This document shows positions 16,044 through 25,318 of a stretch of 64,000 bases of DNA, piece by piece. The position numbers and the translations under genes are program-made. The stretch is from assembly GCF_000378485.1 (NCBI RefSeq), contig NZ_KB899966.1, positions 1 to 64,000 on the forward strand, in the 5' to 3' direction. Under the pieces are notes generated by a model that saw only the letters and a list, made by a program, of their open reading frames with translations, did no database searches and was not told the DNA's origin. This DNA comes from Flavobacterium rivuli WB 3.3-2 = DSM 21788. Its GTDB lineage: Bacteria > Bacteroidota > Bacteroidia > Flavobacteriales > Flavobacteriaceae. The first letter of the stretch is position 1. Every line of letters begins with the position of its first letter.

Positions 16044-16721
16044 ATGAAAATTACATTTTACGGCCACGCGAGCCTTGGAATAGAAGTAGGAGGTAAACAT
16101 ATTTTAGTTGACCCATATATTACAGCCAACGAACTTGCAAGCCACATTGATATTACGCAGCTTAAAGCCGATTACATACTGGTTACTCACGCTCACGGCG
16201 ACCACGTTCTTGATGTGGAGGCTATTGCAACTAACACCGGTGCCACGATAGTATCTAACGCAGAGATTGCAACGTATTACACAAAAAAAGGTTTTAATGC
16301 GCACCCCATGAACCACGGCGGTAGCTGGAAATTTGATTTTGGCAGCGTTAAATATGTAAATGCTATACACTCAAGCCAGTTTCCTGATGGTACGTATGGT
16401 GGTAACCAGGGCGGTTTTGTTATAGAAACTACTAATAAAAACATTTACATTGCCGGAGATACTGCACTTACATATGATATGAAACTTATTCCGTTGCGTA
16501 CTAAGCTCGATCTTGCCATCCTGCCTATAGGCAGCAACTTTACCATGGATGCAGAAGATGCTATTATAGCGTCAGATTTTGTAGAGTGCGATAAAGTATT
16601 AGGTTATCATTACGACACCTTTGGCTACATCAAAATAGACCATGAAGATGCCAAAAAGAAATTTGCTGATAAGGGCAAAGAATTAATTCTTTTAGAAATA
16701 GGCTCTTCTATCGAATTATAA
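16044..16721 (+). CDS. Metallo-beta-lactamase-fold metal-dependent hydrolase (UlaG-like, UPF0173 type)
   Basis: The 225-residue protein has the short MBL fold. It starts 'MKITFYGHASLGIEVGGKHILVDP', has the metal motif THAHGDH (about 49-55), 'AIHSSQFPDGTYGG', 'IYIAGDTALTYDM' and 'YHYDTFGYI'. These features match the widely conserved UPF0173 hydrolases, whose substrates are unproven. Its position between menA and menC recurs in this group of bacteria as far as I recall, but a role in menaquinone synthesis is only a guess. It ends in a hairpin repeat that can act as terminator. Confidence 0.88.
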   Translation: MKITFYGHASLGIEVGGKHILVDPYITANELASHIDITQLKADYILVTHAHGDHVLDVEAIATNTGATIVSNAEIATYYTKKGFNAHPMNHGGSWKFDFGSVKYVNAIHSSQFPDGTYGGNQGGFVIETTNKNIYIAGDTALTYDMKLIPLRTKLDLAILPIGSNFTMDAEDAIIASDFVECDKVLGYHYDTFGYIKIDHEDAKKKFADKGKELILLEIGSSIEL

Positions 16722-16728
16722 TTTATTT

Positions 16729-16797
16729 AGCCACGAATTACGCAAATTCCACTAATTTAATTGGTGAAGATTCGTGTAATTCGTGGCTAATTTTTTT
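16729..16797 (+). terminator. Hairpin repeat acting as terminator after the UlaG-like gene
   Basis: An imperfect 60-base hairpin (16729-16788) has outer arms AGCCACGAATTACGC and its complement, and T residues at 16791-16797. The same arm sequence recurs at 5100-5122 and 43205-43265, so it is also a member of an interspersed repeat family. Confidence 0.65.
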
Positions 16798-16831
16798 AAG
16801 CAATTCATAATTTAAATTCGTAATTAATTAA

Positions 16832-17866
16832 ATGAAGGCAACTTACAAAAGATACATTTTAGATTTTAAACGCCCCAGTGGTACATCGAGAGGTGTAATG
16901 ACGGAAAAGGAAACCTGGTTTATCATTCTTGAAAATGATGGTAAGCAGGGCATAGGGGAGTGTGGTATTTTGAGGTCGCTTAGCATAGATGACAGGCCTG
17001 ATTATGAAGAAAAACTAAAATGGGCGTGCGATAATATTCATTATGGTGAGGAAAAATTATGGAATGAATTGATTGAATTCCCGTCGATACAATTTGGACT
17101 GGAGACAGCTTTTAAATCGTTGCAGGGAGAAACTTCCTATCTTTTATTTCCATCAGAATTTACAAAAGGAGAGGCGAACATCCCTATAAATGGACTCGTT
17201 TGGATGGGTGATGAAGCTTACATGAAAGAGCAAATAGAAGATAAAATTAAGCAGGGATTTAATTGCATAAAGCTTAAAATAGGCGCCATAGATTTTGTCT
17301 ATGAGTTGGGTTTATTACGGTTTATTCGAGAAAATTTCACACCACAAGAAATAGAAATAAGGGTAGATGCTAATGGTGCTTTTACCTTAGAATCTGCTTT
17401 AGATAAACTACAACAACTATCAGAATTTAAATTACATAGCATAGAGCAACCTATTAAAGTAGGGCAGCCTGACAGAATGGCGCAACTATGTAAAAACTCT
17501 CCATTACCAATTGCATTGGATGAAGAGCTAATAGGAGTTTTTGCTTATGAAAATAAAGAAGAGTTACTAAAAAAAATACAGCCACAGTACATCATATTAA
17601 AACCAAGTTTAGTGGGCGGATTTAAGGGATGTGCAGAATGGATAACAATTGCAGAAAAACTAAATATCGACTGGTGGGTAACATCTGCGTTAGAAAGTAA
17701 TATAGGGCTTAATGCAATTGCACAATGGACATTTATGCAAAATAACCTTATGCCACAGGGATTAGGAACCGGGGCTTTATACACCAATAATTTTGAAAGC
17801 CCTCTTGAAGTTAAAAATGGTGAACTGTGTTATAATCCTAACATAGCCTGGGAGATAAATATATAA
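16832..17866 (+). CDS. menC: o-Succinylbenzoate synthase
   Basis: The 344-residue enolase-superfamily enzyme dehydrates SHCHC to o-succinylbenzoate in menaquinone synthesis. The catalytic Lys pair is 'CIKLKIG', the metal ligands lie in 'RVDANGAF', 'SIEQPI' and 'ALDEELIG', and the second Lys is in 'ILKPSLVGGF'. 'SALESNIGLNAIAQW' is typical of MenC. With menB and menA upstream, three of the pathway's later enzymes are grouped here, but menD, menE and menF are not in the window. The stop overlaps the next ATG by one base (TAATG). Confidence 0.93.
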   Translation: MKATYKRYILDFKRPSGTSRGVMTEKETWFIILENDGKQGIGECGILRSLSIDDRPDYEEKLKWACDNIHYGEEKLWNELIEFPSIQFGLETAFKSLQGETSYLLFPSEFTKGEANIPINGLVWMGDEAYMKEQIEDKIKQGFNCIKLKIGAIDFVYELGLLRFIRENFTPQEIEIRVDANGAFTLESALDKLQQLSEFKLHSIEQPIKVGQPDRMAQLCKNSPLPIALDEELIGVFAYENKEELLKKIQPQYIILKPSLVGGFKGCAEWITIAEKLNIDWWVTSALESNIGLNAIAQWTFMQNNLMPQGLGTGALYTNNFESPLEVKNGELCYNPNIAWEINI

Positions 17867-18501
17867 TGAAGCCTCACTTTGTATACTTCGCATTATTTTT
17901 AATAGTACTTCTCGGTTGCTCTAAAAGCAATACATTTTCTAAAGAAACTACGGTAGGTGTTGTTCCTTACAAAGGAATGAGTGCCCAAAAAATTGATGAG
18001 CTTACAAAAGCCATAACGAGTTATTATGGCGTTACCGTTAAAATTCTACGTCAAAAAACACTACCTAAATCTGCTTTTATAAACATCAAGTCGCCCAGGT
18101 ATAGGGCTGATAGTATTATTGCAATACAGGAACGCAATATGCCTGAAGGTGTAGATTATATTTTAGGGCTTACAACTAAAGATGTTTCTGTTACCAAACA
18201 TGATGGTAACGGGAATATTAAACACCCTGAATGGCGTTATAACGACTTTGGTATTATGGGGTTGGCATATTGTCCCGGCAAAAGTTGCATCGTATCCGAT
18301 TTCAGGCTGAAAACTAATGATAAAGATTTACATCTCGCCCGGTTTAAAAAAGTTGTTATCCATGAACTGGGCCACAACTTTGGCCTGCCCCATTGCCCTA
18401 ACAAAAAATGCGTAATGACCGATGCAGTGGAATCTATAAAAACAATTGACAATGCAGATCCCGGGGTATGTAATGCATGTAGAAAAAAATTGAGGCTATA
18501 G
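17866..18501 (+). CDS. Archaemetzincin-type zinc metalloprotease, lipoprotein
   Basis: The 211-residue protein has a lipoprotein signal ('FALFLIVLLGC', Cys at about 18). The zinc site fits the archaemetzincin consensus exactly: HELGHNFGLPHC, four residues, C-V-M, seventeen residues, then C-N-A-C. So both the HExxHxxGxxH zinc ligands and the four-Cys structural zinc site are present. Archaemetzincins are known mostly from archaea and vertebrates; their substrates are poorly defined. The lipid anchor implies an envelope location. The gene is translationally coupled to menC. Confidence 0.9.
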   Translation: MKPHFVYFALFLIVLLGCSKSNTFSKETTVGVVPYKGMSAQKIDELTKAITSYYGVTVKILRQKTLPKSAFINIKSPRYRADSIIAIQERNMPEGVDYILGLTTKDVSVTKHDGNGNIKHPEWRYNDFGIMGLAYCPGKSCIVSDFRLKTNDKDLHLARFKKVVIHELGHNFGLPHCPNKKCVMTDAVESIKTIDNADPGVCNACRKKLRL

Positions 18502-18660
18502 TCTAAAATAATTAGCGAAGCTATGATTACATCTTATTAGTGTATATTATTCATATATTTTAGTATTAAATTGTATAGTAAATAAAAAAATCAATTTATT
18601 TTTTTATTATTCGTTTTTATATTGTTGCTAAATTAGTATATTTATGCAAAAATACTATAG

Positions 18661-19080
18661 ATGGATATTTTAGCCTGCCCTAAATGTCAGGATAATAAGA
18701 TCGTTAAAAGCGGTGTTATCAATGATAAACAAAGGTATCTCTGCAAGAACTGCAACTATTATTTTACCGTTAACAAGATGGGTAAAAAGATAGATAATTA
18801 TTATGTTACCAAGGCATTGCAGTTGTTTCTTGAAGGTCTTAGTTTTCGTGAAATAGAGCGTATTCTTGGTGTATCGCATGTTACGGTAAGCAACTGGGTA
18901 AAAGAGTTTAATATAACTAAGCCTTCTCACGGCGATTACCATCCTACCTATAAGATTTTCAATCATTTAGAATTAGTTGAGTATCTTAAAAACAAACAAC
19001 AGTTATCTGGTGCAGGCATGATAATTACAGAACTTGGCGATAAGTTTATGCTTATAAAATGGGAGCGTTTTAAAGACTAG
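18661..19080 (+). CDS. IS1/InsA-like zinc-ribbon plus helix-turn-helix protein, probably a domesticated regulator
   Basis: The 139-residue protein has an N-terminal zinc ribbon (C6-x2-C9 and C28-x2-C31: 'CPKCQD', 'CKNCNYYFT') as in InsA and IS1595 transposases. A helix-turn-helix follows ('LFLEGLSFREIERILGVSHVTVSNWVKEF', about 57-85). There is no DDE domain, and the C-terminus ends in 'GDKFMLIKWERF' rather than running into an InsB-like frame. No inverted repeats or duplicated targets frame it. It stands 104 bases ahead of a porin/transporter/acetate locus in the same direction, so a regulatory role is inferred. Confidence 0.75.
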   Translation: MDILACPKCQDNKIVKSGVINDKQRYLCKNCNYYFTVNKMGKKIDNYYVTKALQLFLEGLSFREIERILGVSHVTVSNWVKEFNITKPSHGDYHPTYKIFNHLELVEYLKNKQQLSGAGMIITELGDKFMLIKWERFKD

Positions 19081-19131
19081 CTATAGTACTTTACAGATAT
19101 ATATATTACTATAGTAATTCTTTCACATAAA

Positions 19132-19178
19132 TTTTGGAATTTGGCTGTACCAAATAATTAATTCACCTAATTCCAAAA
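19132..19178. promoter_or_regulatory. Inverted repeat upstream of the porin gene
   Basis: TTTTGGAATT and AATTCCAAAA (10-bp arms, 27 bases apart) lie just before the porin start. Two direct copies of CTATAGTA (19081-19088, 19109-19116) lie further upstream. This could be an operator or a leader hairpin; neither is proven. Confidence 0.4.
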
Positions 19179-19184
19179 CAAACC

Positions 19185-20555
19185 ATGAAACGAATTTCCA
19201 TCATTGCGGGGCTGCTACTCTGCTCGTGGGCAGGTTTTTCTCAGGGATCTAATGAATACAGTTCCGGTTTAAAGTTTAACCTCGATTCTACAGGTAATAA
19301 ATACATGCGTGCCATCATTTGGGACCAAATATGGTTCCGGTCTACAGAAATGAACCCAGGCACCATGATAAATGGCGAGGCGGCAAGTAACAGTACAGAT
19401 ATTGGCAACCGCAGGCTACGTATTTTATTATATGCGCAAATATCCAAGCGTTATATGATACTAACACATTTTGGTATCAACAATCAAACGTTTACTAATG
19501 GTGGTGCGGCAAGCACTACCGGCACAGGCGGGTATGGAGCTGCTAAAAAGCCCGGTATGTTTTTTCATGATGCATGGAATGAGTATGCTGTGGTACTTCC
19601 GGGAGAAAGCGGCAAATTTAGCCTTTCAATAGGGGGTGGGCTTCATTATTATATGGGGCTTTCGCGCATGACAATGTCATCTACCTTAAATTACCTCGCT
19701 GCCGATGCACCAATTTTTAACTGGCCACTCATAGAAAATTCTGACCAGTTTGCCCGCCAGATGGGGATTTTTGCAAAGGGTAAATATGGCAAGTTTGAAT
19801 ATCGCATGAGTGTAAACAAACCGTTTGCCACAAATCTTGCTCCGGTAGATTCGCCCACTGCAGATGCTGCTGTTGCGGTAGACAATAGTGGGAATACCAA
19901 ATGGAGCAAGGCAGGTTACTTTGAGTACCAGTTTCTTGATGTAGAATCTAATTTATTGCCTTATAAAGTGGGCAGTTACCTGGGAACAAAAAAAGTATTT
20001 AATGTGGGAGCCGGTTTTTACATGGCTCCCGATGCTACAAAAACATCTGTAGCGGGTGCATTACGAAAGCATGATATCAAACTCTTTGCAGGAGACGTGT
20101 TTTTAGATATGCCTGTAGGTACTAAAAAGGGAGCTGTTACGGTATACAGTGTTTTTTATGATTATGATTTTGGCCCAAATTACCTTCGTAACTTAGGTAT
20201 AATGAATGTAGGCGTAGCAGATGCTGCATTTACAGGAACTCCTGCTCTTGCCGGTGCCGGTAATGCACAGCCTACTATGGGTTCCGGAACAATATGGTAC
20301 ACACAGGCAGGCTTTTTAATACCAGATTCTCACGATAAACCAAAGGTGCGCATACAGCCTTTTGGGGCATTTACACACAAAAACTTTGATGCTTTGGACA
20401 AGGCAAGCTCGCAGTTTGACATAGGCTCTAACTTTTTTATAGACGGGCATCATGCCAAAATAACTACGCAATACTCTACAAGGCCGGTATATACCACGCC
20501 AGGGTCTTCCAGCCTTAAAGGCGAATTTTTAATTCAATTACAGGTATATCTATAA
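19185..20555 (+). CDS. Outer-membrane porin
   Basis: The 456-residue protein has a Sec signal (residues 1-19, ending GFSQG). The rest is a string of amphipathic beta strands with short turns and ends 'GEFLIQLQVYL', with the C-terminal aromatic/hydrophobic pattern of outer-membrane barrels. Bacteroidota homologues are annotated simply as porin. It lies 19 bases ahead of an MHS-family transporter, so the two probably form an uptake route for an organic acid or similar small substrate, the porin across the outer and the transporter across the inner membrane. Confidence 0.8.
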   Translation: MKRISIIAGLLLCSWAGFSQGSNEYSSGLKFNLDSTGNKYMRAIIWDQIWFRSTEMNPGTMINGEAASNSTDIGNRRLRILLYAQISKRYMILTHFGINNQTFTNGGAASTTGTGGYGAAKKPGMFFHDAWNEYAVVLPGESGKFSLSIGGGLHYYMGLSRMTMSSTLNYLAADAPIFNWPLIENSDQFARQMGIFAKGKYGKFEYRMSVNKPFATNLAPVDSPTADAAVAVDNSGNTKWSKAGYFEYQFLDVESNLLPYKVGSYLGTKKVFNVGAGFYMAPDATKTSVAGALRKHDIKLFAGDVFLDMPVGTKKGAVTVYSVFYDYDFGPNYLRNLGIMNVGVADAAFTGTPALAGAGNAQPTMGSGTIWYTQAGFLIPDSHDKPKVRIQPFGAFTHKNFDALDKASSQFDIGSNFFIDGHHAKITTQYSTRPVYTTPGSSSLKGEFLIQLQVYL

Positions 20556-20574
20556 ACTATAATTAACTAATACT

Positions 20575-22110
20575 ATGAGCGTAACATCTACTAAAGGGAT
20601 ATGGAAGGTTATTACAGCATCGTCCCTGGGAACACTTATCGAGTGGTATGACTTCTACATCTTTGGAAGCCTTGCTGTGGTAATTTCCACAAAATTTTTC
20701 CCGGCAGATAATCCTACGGCGGCATTCCTGTCTACATTGGCAACCTTTGCCGCGGGATTTGTAGTGCGCCCGTTTGGGGCACTGTTCTTTGGCCGGCTTG
20801 GCGATATCATTGGGCGTAAGTATACCTTTATGGTAACACTACTCCTTATGGGTGGGGCAACCTTTTTAATAGGCTGTATACCCAGTTATGAAAGTATAGG
20901 TTTCTGGGCACCGCTTGCTGTATTAATATTGCGCTTGCTACAAGGCCTTGCTCTTGGTGGTGAATATGGCGGTGCAGCAACGTATGTGGCCGAACATTCT
21001 CCTGCTAACCAGCGAGGCTACTGGACCTCATGGATACAAACCATGGCAACCTTTGGGCTTTTTATATCTTTAATGGTAATATTAGTTACAAGGGCAGTAC
21101 TCTCTCCCGAAGAATTTGACCTTTGGGGATGGAGGATACCTTTCTGGATCTCTATCATCATGGTGGTTGTATCGTATGTTATTAGGAGAAAAATGCACGA
21201 ATCGCCGGTATTTGCTAAGGCTAAAGCCGAAGGTAAAACAACTACTAATCCGCTTAAAGAAAGTTTTGGCAATAAACTGAACCTTAAGTTTGTATTGCTT
21301 GCACTGTTTGGTGCTGCAATGGGCCAGGGTGTTGTGTGGTACACAGGGCAGTTTTATGCCATGAGTTTTCTTAAAACGGTAATGTTTATAGACTCTTCTC
21401 AGGTAGATGCTTTATTAGGTATCGCTCTATTAATGGCTACCCCATTCTTTGTTTTCTTTGGCTGGCTGAGCGACAAAGTAGGCCGTAAGTCTATCATGAT
21501 GACGGGTATGCTGCTCGCTATATTACTCTACAGGCCTATATATACTGCCATGTACCAGACTACAGATGTGGCTACAAAGACCGAATTAGTTGAGAAAAGC
21601 ACTAAAGTAGCTGTAATTAAAGAAGCTAAAGAAGGTAAAATGGATTCTATTTATACAGCAACGAAAGAATTTGCAGATGGCACTAAATGGAGCCAGATTA
21701 AAACGGTACATTTAGAAGATGGAAAAAGTGTAATAGTGAATGGTAAGGTTAAAGCCGATACTAAAACTACAATTAACATAAACAACCATGACCGCTGGTG
21801 GTTAATATTCCTTGTGTTTATTCAGGTAATTTTTGTAACCATGGTATACGGCCCTATAGCTGCTTTCCTTGTAGAGATGTTCCCTGTAAAAATACGTTAC
21901 ACATCTATGTCATTGCCATACCACGTGGGTAACGGTATATTTGGCGGATTGCTGCCCGCAATATCTACATATTTTGTAACTACGGCAAAAGATGACGGCG
22001 ACCCGCAGTTTTACCTTGCAGGCTTATGGTATCCTATAGTTATTGCAGCTGTAAGCTTCCTGATAGGGATGGTATACTTAAAAACCAAAAACAACATAGA
22101 ACACGACTAA
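20575..22110 (+). CDS. MFS transporter, metabolite:H+ symporter (MHS/ProP-like) family
   Basis: The 511-residue protein opens 'SSLGTLIEWYDFYIFGSLAVV', the MHS signature. It continues 'FVVRPFGALFFGRLGDIIGRKYTF' (loop 2-3 motif) and 'ALGGEYGGAATYVAEH'. Twelve helices are evident. MHS members carry proline/betaine, citrate, 2-oxoglutarate, shikimate and similar compounds with protons. An unusual insertion of about 75 residues (about 325-400) splits the second half after 'RPIYTAMYQTT'. The neighbouring sensor kinase and acs suggest acetate or another short organic acid as substrate; this is inference. Confidence 0.88.
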   Translation: MSVTSTKGIWKVITASSLGTLIEWYDFYIFGSLAVVISTKFFPADNPTAAFLSTLATFAAGFVVRPFGALFFGRLGDIIGRKYTFMVTLLLMGGATFLIGCIPSYESIGFWAPLAVLILRLLQGLALGGEYGGAATYVAEHSPANQRGYWTSWIQTMATFGLFISLMVILVTRAVLSPEEFDLWGWRIPFWISIIMVVVSYVIRRKMHESPVFAKAKAEGKTTTNPLKESFGNKLNLKFVLLALFGAAMGQGVVWYTGQFYAMSFLKTVMFIDSSQVDALLGIALLMATPFFVFFGWLSDKVGRKSIMMTGMLLAILLYRPIYTAMYQTTDVATKTELVEKSTKVAVIKEAKEGKMDSIYTATKEFADGTKWSQIKTVHLEDGKSVIVNGKVKADTKTTININNHDRWWLIFLVFIQVIFVTMVYGPIAAFLVEMFPVKIRYTSMSLPYHVGNGIFGGLLPAISTYFVTTAKDDGDPQFYLAGLWYPIVIAAVSFLIGMVYLKTKNNIEHD

Positions 22111-22122
22111 AACACAACGATC

Positions 22123-22344
22123 ATGAAAACATTAAAAAGAATTTTAGGTGTCTTGTGGATAGCCCTTGCGGTGGCTGCAGCATACTTTTGTATATTTGAA
22201 TTTGGTTTGCCCAAGTTTACATCGGGCAAGCAGGAAGACCTTGTTTTTGGTATCATTATACTTTTTATACTTACGCCGCTTATTGTATTAGGGCTGGGAA
22301 TATTTGGTATATATGCCGTAAAAGGAGAATATGATAACGTTTAG
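22123..22344 (+). CDS. Small two-helix membrane protein (DUF6814-like)
   Basis: The 73-residue protein has two membrane helices (about 6-27 and 42-66) linked by 'LPKFTSGKQEDLVFGI'. It follows the MHS transporter by 12 bases, and to my memory a small protein of exactly this kind accompanies the transporter in many Bacteroidota. It may be an accessory subunit of the transporter. No enzymatic motif is present. Confidence 0.7.
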   Translation: MKTLKRILGVLWIALAVAAAYFCIFEFGLPKFTSGKQEDLVFGIIILFILTPLIVLGLGIFGIYAVKGEYDNV

Positions 22345-22368
22345 TTAATTAAGTTTTTAGAAGTTACT

Positions 22369-22398
22369 ATAGCTCTGCCATAAACACGGTAGGGCTAT
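22369..22398 (+). other. Hairpin between transporter genes and sensor genes
   Basis: Eleven-base arms (22369-22379 and 22388-22398, two G-U pairs) with an 8-base loop and no T-run. It could be a processing or attenuating hairpin separating the transport part from the signalling part. Confidence 0.35.
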
Positions 22399-22416
22399 AA
22401 CTGTTATAAACCGTAT

Positions 22417-22611
22417 ATGAGAAAAAGGCACGAACAAAAACTGCTTATACTGGCCATATTGCTGCTCATGGCATTTAACATGCCGTTAATGCTGCTGTTT
22501 GACAGTGCCGATGCCGTGGGTGGTATCCCTCTTTTATATGTTTATTTCTTTTCGGTCTGGACGCTTTCAATATTGATTTCTGTTTTTGTAATAAAAAGGT
22601 ATTATGAGTAG
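22417..22611 (+). CDS. Small two-helix membrane protein preceding the symporter-type kinase
   Basis: The 64-residue protein has two membrane helices (about 8-28 and 38-58) and a charged start 'MRKRHEQKLLIL'. Its last codons overlap the kinase start by 8 bases, so the two are co-translated. Many sodium:solute symporters have a small partner (DUF4212, DUF485 or DUF3311 types). This protein occupies that position relative to the symporter-like domain of the kinase and may be its small subunit. The sequence family is not firmly recognised. Confidence 0.7.
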   Translation: MRKRHEQKLLILAILLLMAFNMPLMLLFDSADAVGGIPLLYVYFFSVWTLSILISVFVIKRYYE

Positions 22612-25312
22612 CGCAGTATTATTACTTATACTATCTGTTTATCTTGGACTGCTATTTTTTGTAGCGCATTGGGCAGAAAAAAAATCCAACAGCAAGTGGA
22701 CAAACAACCCATTTGTTTATTCGCTTTCGCTGGCGGTTTATTGTTCAGCGTGGACGTATTATGGCAGTATAGGTGTAGCAGCAAAATCCGGATTAACCTA
22801 TTTACCCACTTATGTTGGGCCCATCATCATCATACCGGCGTGGATGATTATCCTGAGGCAGATAATCAGGATATCGCGGGTTAATAAAGTATCCAGCATT
22901 GCCGATTTTATTTCGCTGCGCTATGGTAACAGCCGTTTTTTAGGAGCTTTAGTATCATTGGTTTGCCTCTTCGGTATTTTGCCTTATATAGCACTACAGC
23001 TTAAGGCAATATCTGAAACCTTTCACGTAGTTACAAAAACGGGGTTAAGCTCTAATGTATTTAACGATACAACAACTTATGTAGCTATTGCACTGGCGTT
23101 GTTTGCGTCATACTATGGTACACGCTATGTAGATGCATCCGAAAAAAGGAAAGGTATAGTAACCGCTGTAGCTTTAGAATCATTATTAAAACTGTTCTTT
23201 TTTATACTGGTAGGATTGTATGTAACCTATTTTGTTTTTGATGGCTTTAGTGATATTTATGCACAGGCCAGTAAGCTGGAAGGCTTTGCAGCAAAAAACA
23301 CAATAGGTGGGATACCCGAAGCACTCAACTGGTTTTTACTTTGTGTACTCTCATTATTCGCTATATTTTTATTACCAAGACAGTTCCAGATGAGTGTGAT
23401 AGAAAATCATAGGGAAAGCCATGTAAAAACAGCAGTGTGGTTATTCCCGTTGTACTTATTGCTTATAAATATATTTGTATACCCGTTAGCCTGGGGTGGT
23501 AATATTTTGTTTGATGGTAAACATGCAAATGCCGACACCTATTCGTTGCTTATACCACAGCTTATGGGGAATCAAACCATAACGGTACTGGTTTTTCTTG
23601 GCGGATTTTCAGCAGCAATAAGTATGATCGTGGTTTCCTCTATAGGACTGTCAACAATGCTGAGTAACAACGTATTAATTCCGTATGGATTTTTAGGTAC
23701 GTTACAGTCCGGCACTCCCGAAGAAAATACCCGCCGCATTGTAAATATAAGGCGTGTAGGTATTTTTAGCCTTATCATTAGTGCCTATTTTATATATAGG
23801 GTAGTAGTACTTGACTATAACTTAGTGTCGATAGGCCTTGTGTCATTTGCAGTAATAGGGCAATTGGCACCGTCATTTTTTGGAGCAATAATTTGGAGGA
23901 GAGGATCGCGCAGGGGAGCTGTGGCAGGTATTATTGCCGGGTTTGCAGTATGCACATATACGCTGCTTATTCCTTATGCAACCGGGGCATCACACATTGG
24001 CAGCAGTTTTATAACAAAAGGGTTGTTTGGCAACAGTCTGCTTAAACCATTTGCTTTATTTGGTTTAGACTATCTCGACCCTGTGCCGCACGCTTTATTT
24101 TGGAGTATGTTTGCAAATATGTTTGTGTTTTTATGGGTTTCGGTGGCATTTAGGGGTAATTATCGTGAGCGCAATTATGCCGAGATGTTTGTAGATATAG
24201 ACAAGTATATAACCATGCATGAGAATGCTTTTATCTGGAAAGGGACGGCCTATACTAGCGACATTCAAAAAGTGCTGAAGCGATTTTTAGGCGAAGAGCG
24301 GACTATTCGTGCAATGAACATTTTTCACAACAAATATAGTGTAGACCGTAATGAAGATCTTGCCGATGCCCGCCTTATTAAATTTGCCGAAAACCTGCTT
24401 ACAGGCCATATAGGTACAGCCTCAGCTAAAATATTAATTGCGAGTGTAGTAAAGGAAGAAAAGATAACGTTACCGGAAGTATTAAAGATTCTGGAGGAAT
24501 CTCAGGAGAATCTTATCATCAATAAAAAACTCACAGAAACTTCAAATGAGCTTAAAATTATATCCGGAGAATTGCGGCAGGCAAATGAAAAGCTGATAAT
24601 TAAAGACCACCAGAAGGATGAATTTCTTGATACGGTAACACATGAGCTTAGAACGCCCATAACTGCTATTAAGGCAGCCAGCGAGATATTGTATGAAGAT
24701 GATGATGTGCCTAACGAAATACGGAAACAATTTTTGCAAAATATTATTTCTGAATCGGACAGGCTAAACAGGCTGATAGATAAAATACTGGACCTTGAAA
24801 AATTTGAAACCGGCAAACAGAAAATAAATGCAACATTAAATAACCTTGACCTTACTATCGAAAAGGCTTTAGAACCCCTTCAACAACTAATCAGGAATAA
24901 GGGTATAAGCATTCATCAGGTTAAGTGCGGCAGCGTAAATGCCTTTTATGATGAAGACAGGATCGTGCAGGTAATAACTAATTTGGTATCTAACGCTATT
25001 AAATTTTGCCCGGAAACAGATGGGAACATTTATATATCCATCAATGCGGATGAGCATGATATTATAACAGCAGTAAACGATAACGGCAGGGGCATACAAC
25101 CTGAGGATATTGAGACTATTTTTGATAAGTTTTACCAGTCTAACAACCAGAATATAAAAAAGCCTGAAGGCAGTGGGCTGGGGCTTGCCATAAGCAGGCA
25201 GATTATAGAATACCACAAAGGCAGGATCTGGGCAGAGAATCGCCGTGGTGGGGGCGCAAGCCTTATTTTTACATTACCAAAAATTGATAACCAAAGAAAA
25301 GAACAAGCATAA
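22604..25312 (+). CDS. Sodium:solute symporter-domain sensor histidine kinase (CbrA-like)
   Basis: The 902-residue protein begins with about 13 membrane helices of the solute:sodium symporter fold (about 1-530; 'SLAVYCSAWTYYGSIG', 'LPRQFQMSVIENH'). A linker with a coiled coil (about 610-670) follows. The HisKA box is 'DTVTHELRTPITAIK' (phospho-acceptor His680) and the ATPase domain has 'NLVSNAIKFCP', 'DNGRGI' and 'GSGLGLAIS'. CbrA, CrbS and MxtR kinases of this build regulate carbon and acetate use. It is followed six bases later by a receiver gene and then acs, so acetate sensing is a strong inference. Confidence 0.93.
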   Translation: MSSAVLLLILSVYLGLLFFVAHWAEKKSNSKWTNNPFVYSLSLAVYCSAWTYYGSIGVAAKSGLTYLPTYVGPIIIIPAWMIILRQIIRISRVNKVSSIADFISLRYGNSRFLGALVSLVCLFGILPYIALQLKAISETFHVVTKTGLSSNVFNDTTTYVAIALALFASYYGTRYVDASEKRKGIVTAVALESLLKLFFFILVGLYVTYFVFDGFSDIYAQASKLEGFAAKNTIGGIPEALNWFLLCVLSLFAIFLLPRQFQMSVIENHRESHVKTAVWLFPLYLLLINIFVYPLAWGGNILFDGKHANADTYSLLIPQLMGNQTITVLVFLGGFSAAISMIVVSSIGLSTMLSNNVLIPYGFLGTLQSGTPEENTRRIVNIRRVGIFSLIISAYFIYRVVVLDYNLVSIGLVSFAVIGQLAPSFFGAIIWRRGSRRGAVAGIIAGFAVCTYTLLIPYATGASHIGSSFITKGLFGNSLLKPFALFGLDYLDPVPHALFWSMFANMFVFLWVSVAFRGNYRERNYAEMFVDIDKYITMHENAFIWKGTAYTSDIQKVLKRFLGEERTIRAMNIFHNKYSVDRNEDLADARLIKFAENLLTGHIGTASAKILIASVVKEEKITLPEVLKILEESQENLIINKKLTETSNELKIISGELRQANEKLIIKDHQKDEFLDTVTHELRTPITAIKAASEILYEDDDVPNEIRKQFLQNIISESDRLNRLIDKILDLEKFETGKQKINATLNNLDLTIEKALEPLQQLIRNKGISIHQVKCGSVNAFYDEDRIVQVITNLVSNAIKFCPETDGNIYISINADEHDIITAVNDNGRGIQPEDIETIFDKFYQSNNQNIKKPEGSGLGLAISRQIIEYHKGRIWAENRRGGGASLIFTLPKIDNQRKEQA

Positions 25313-25318
25313 ATTGCC

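Noticed and set aside
18661-19080. Active IS1-type insertion sequence
   Set aside because: No second (InsB/DDE) frame, no inverted repeats and no target duplication around the gene.
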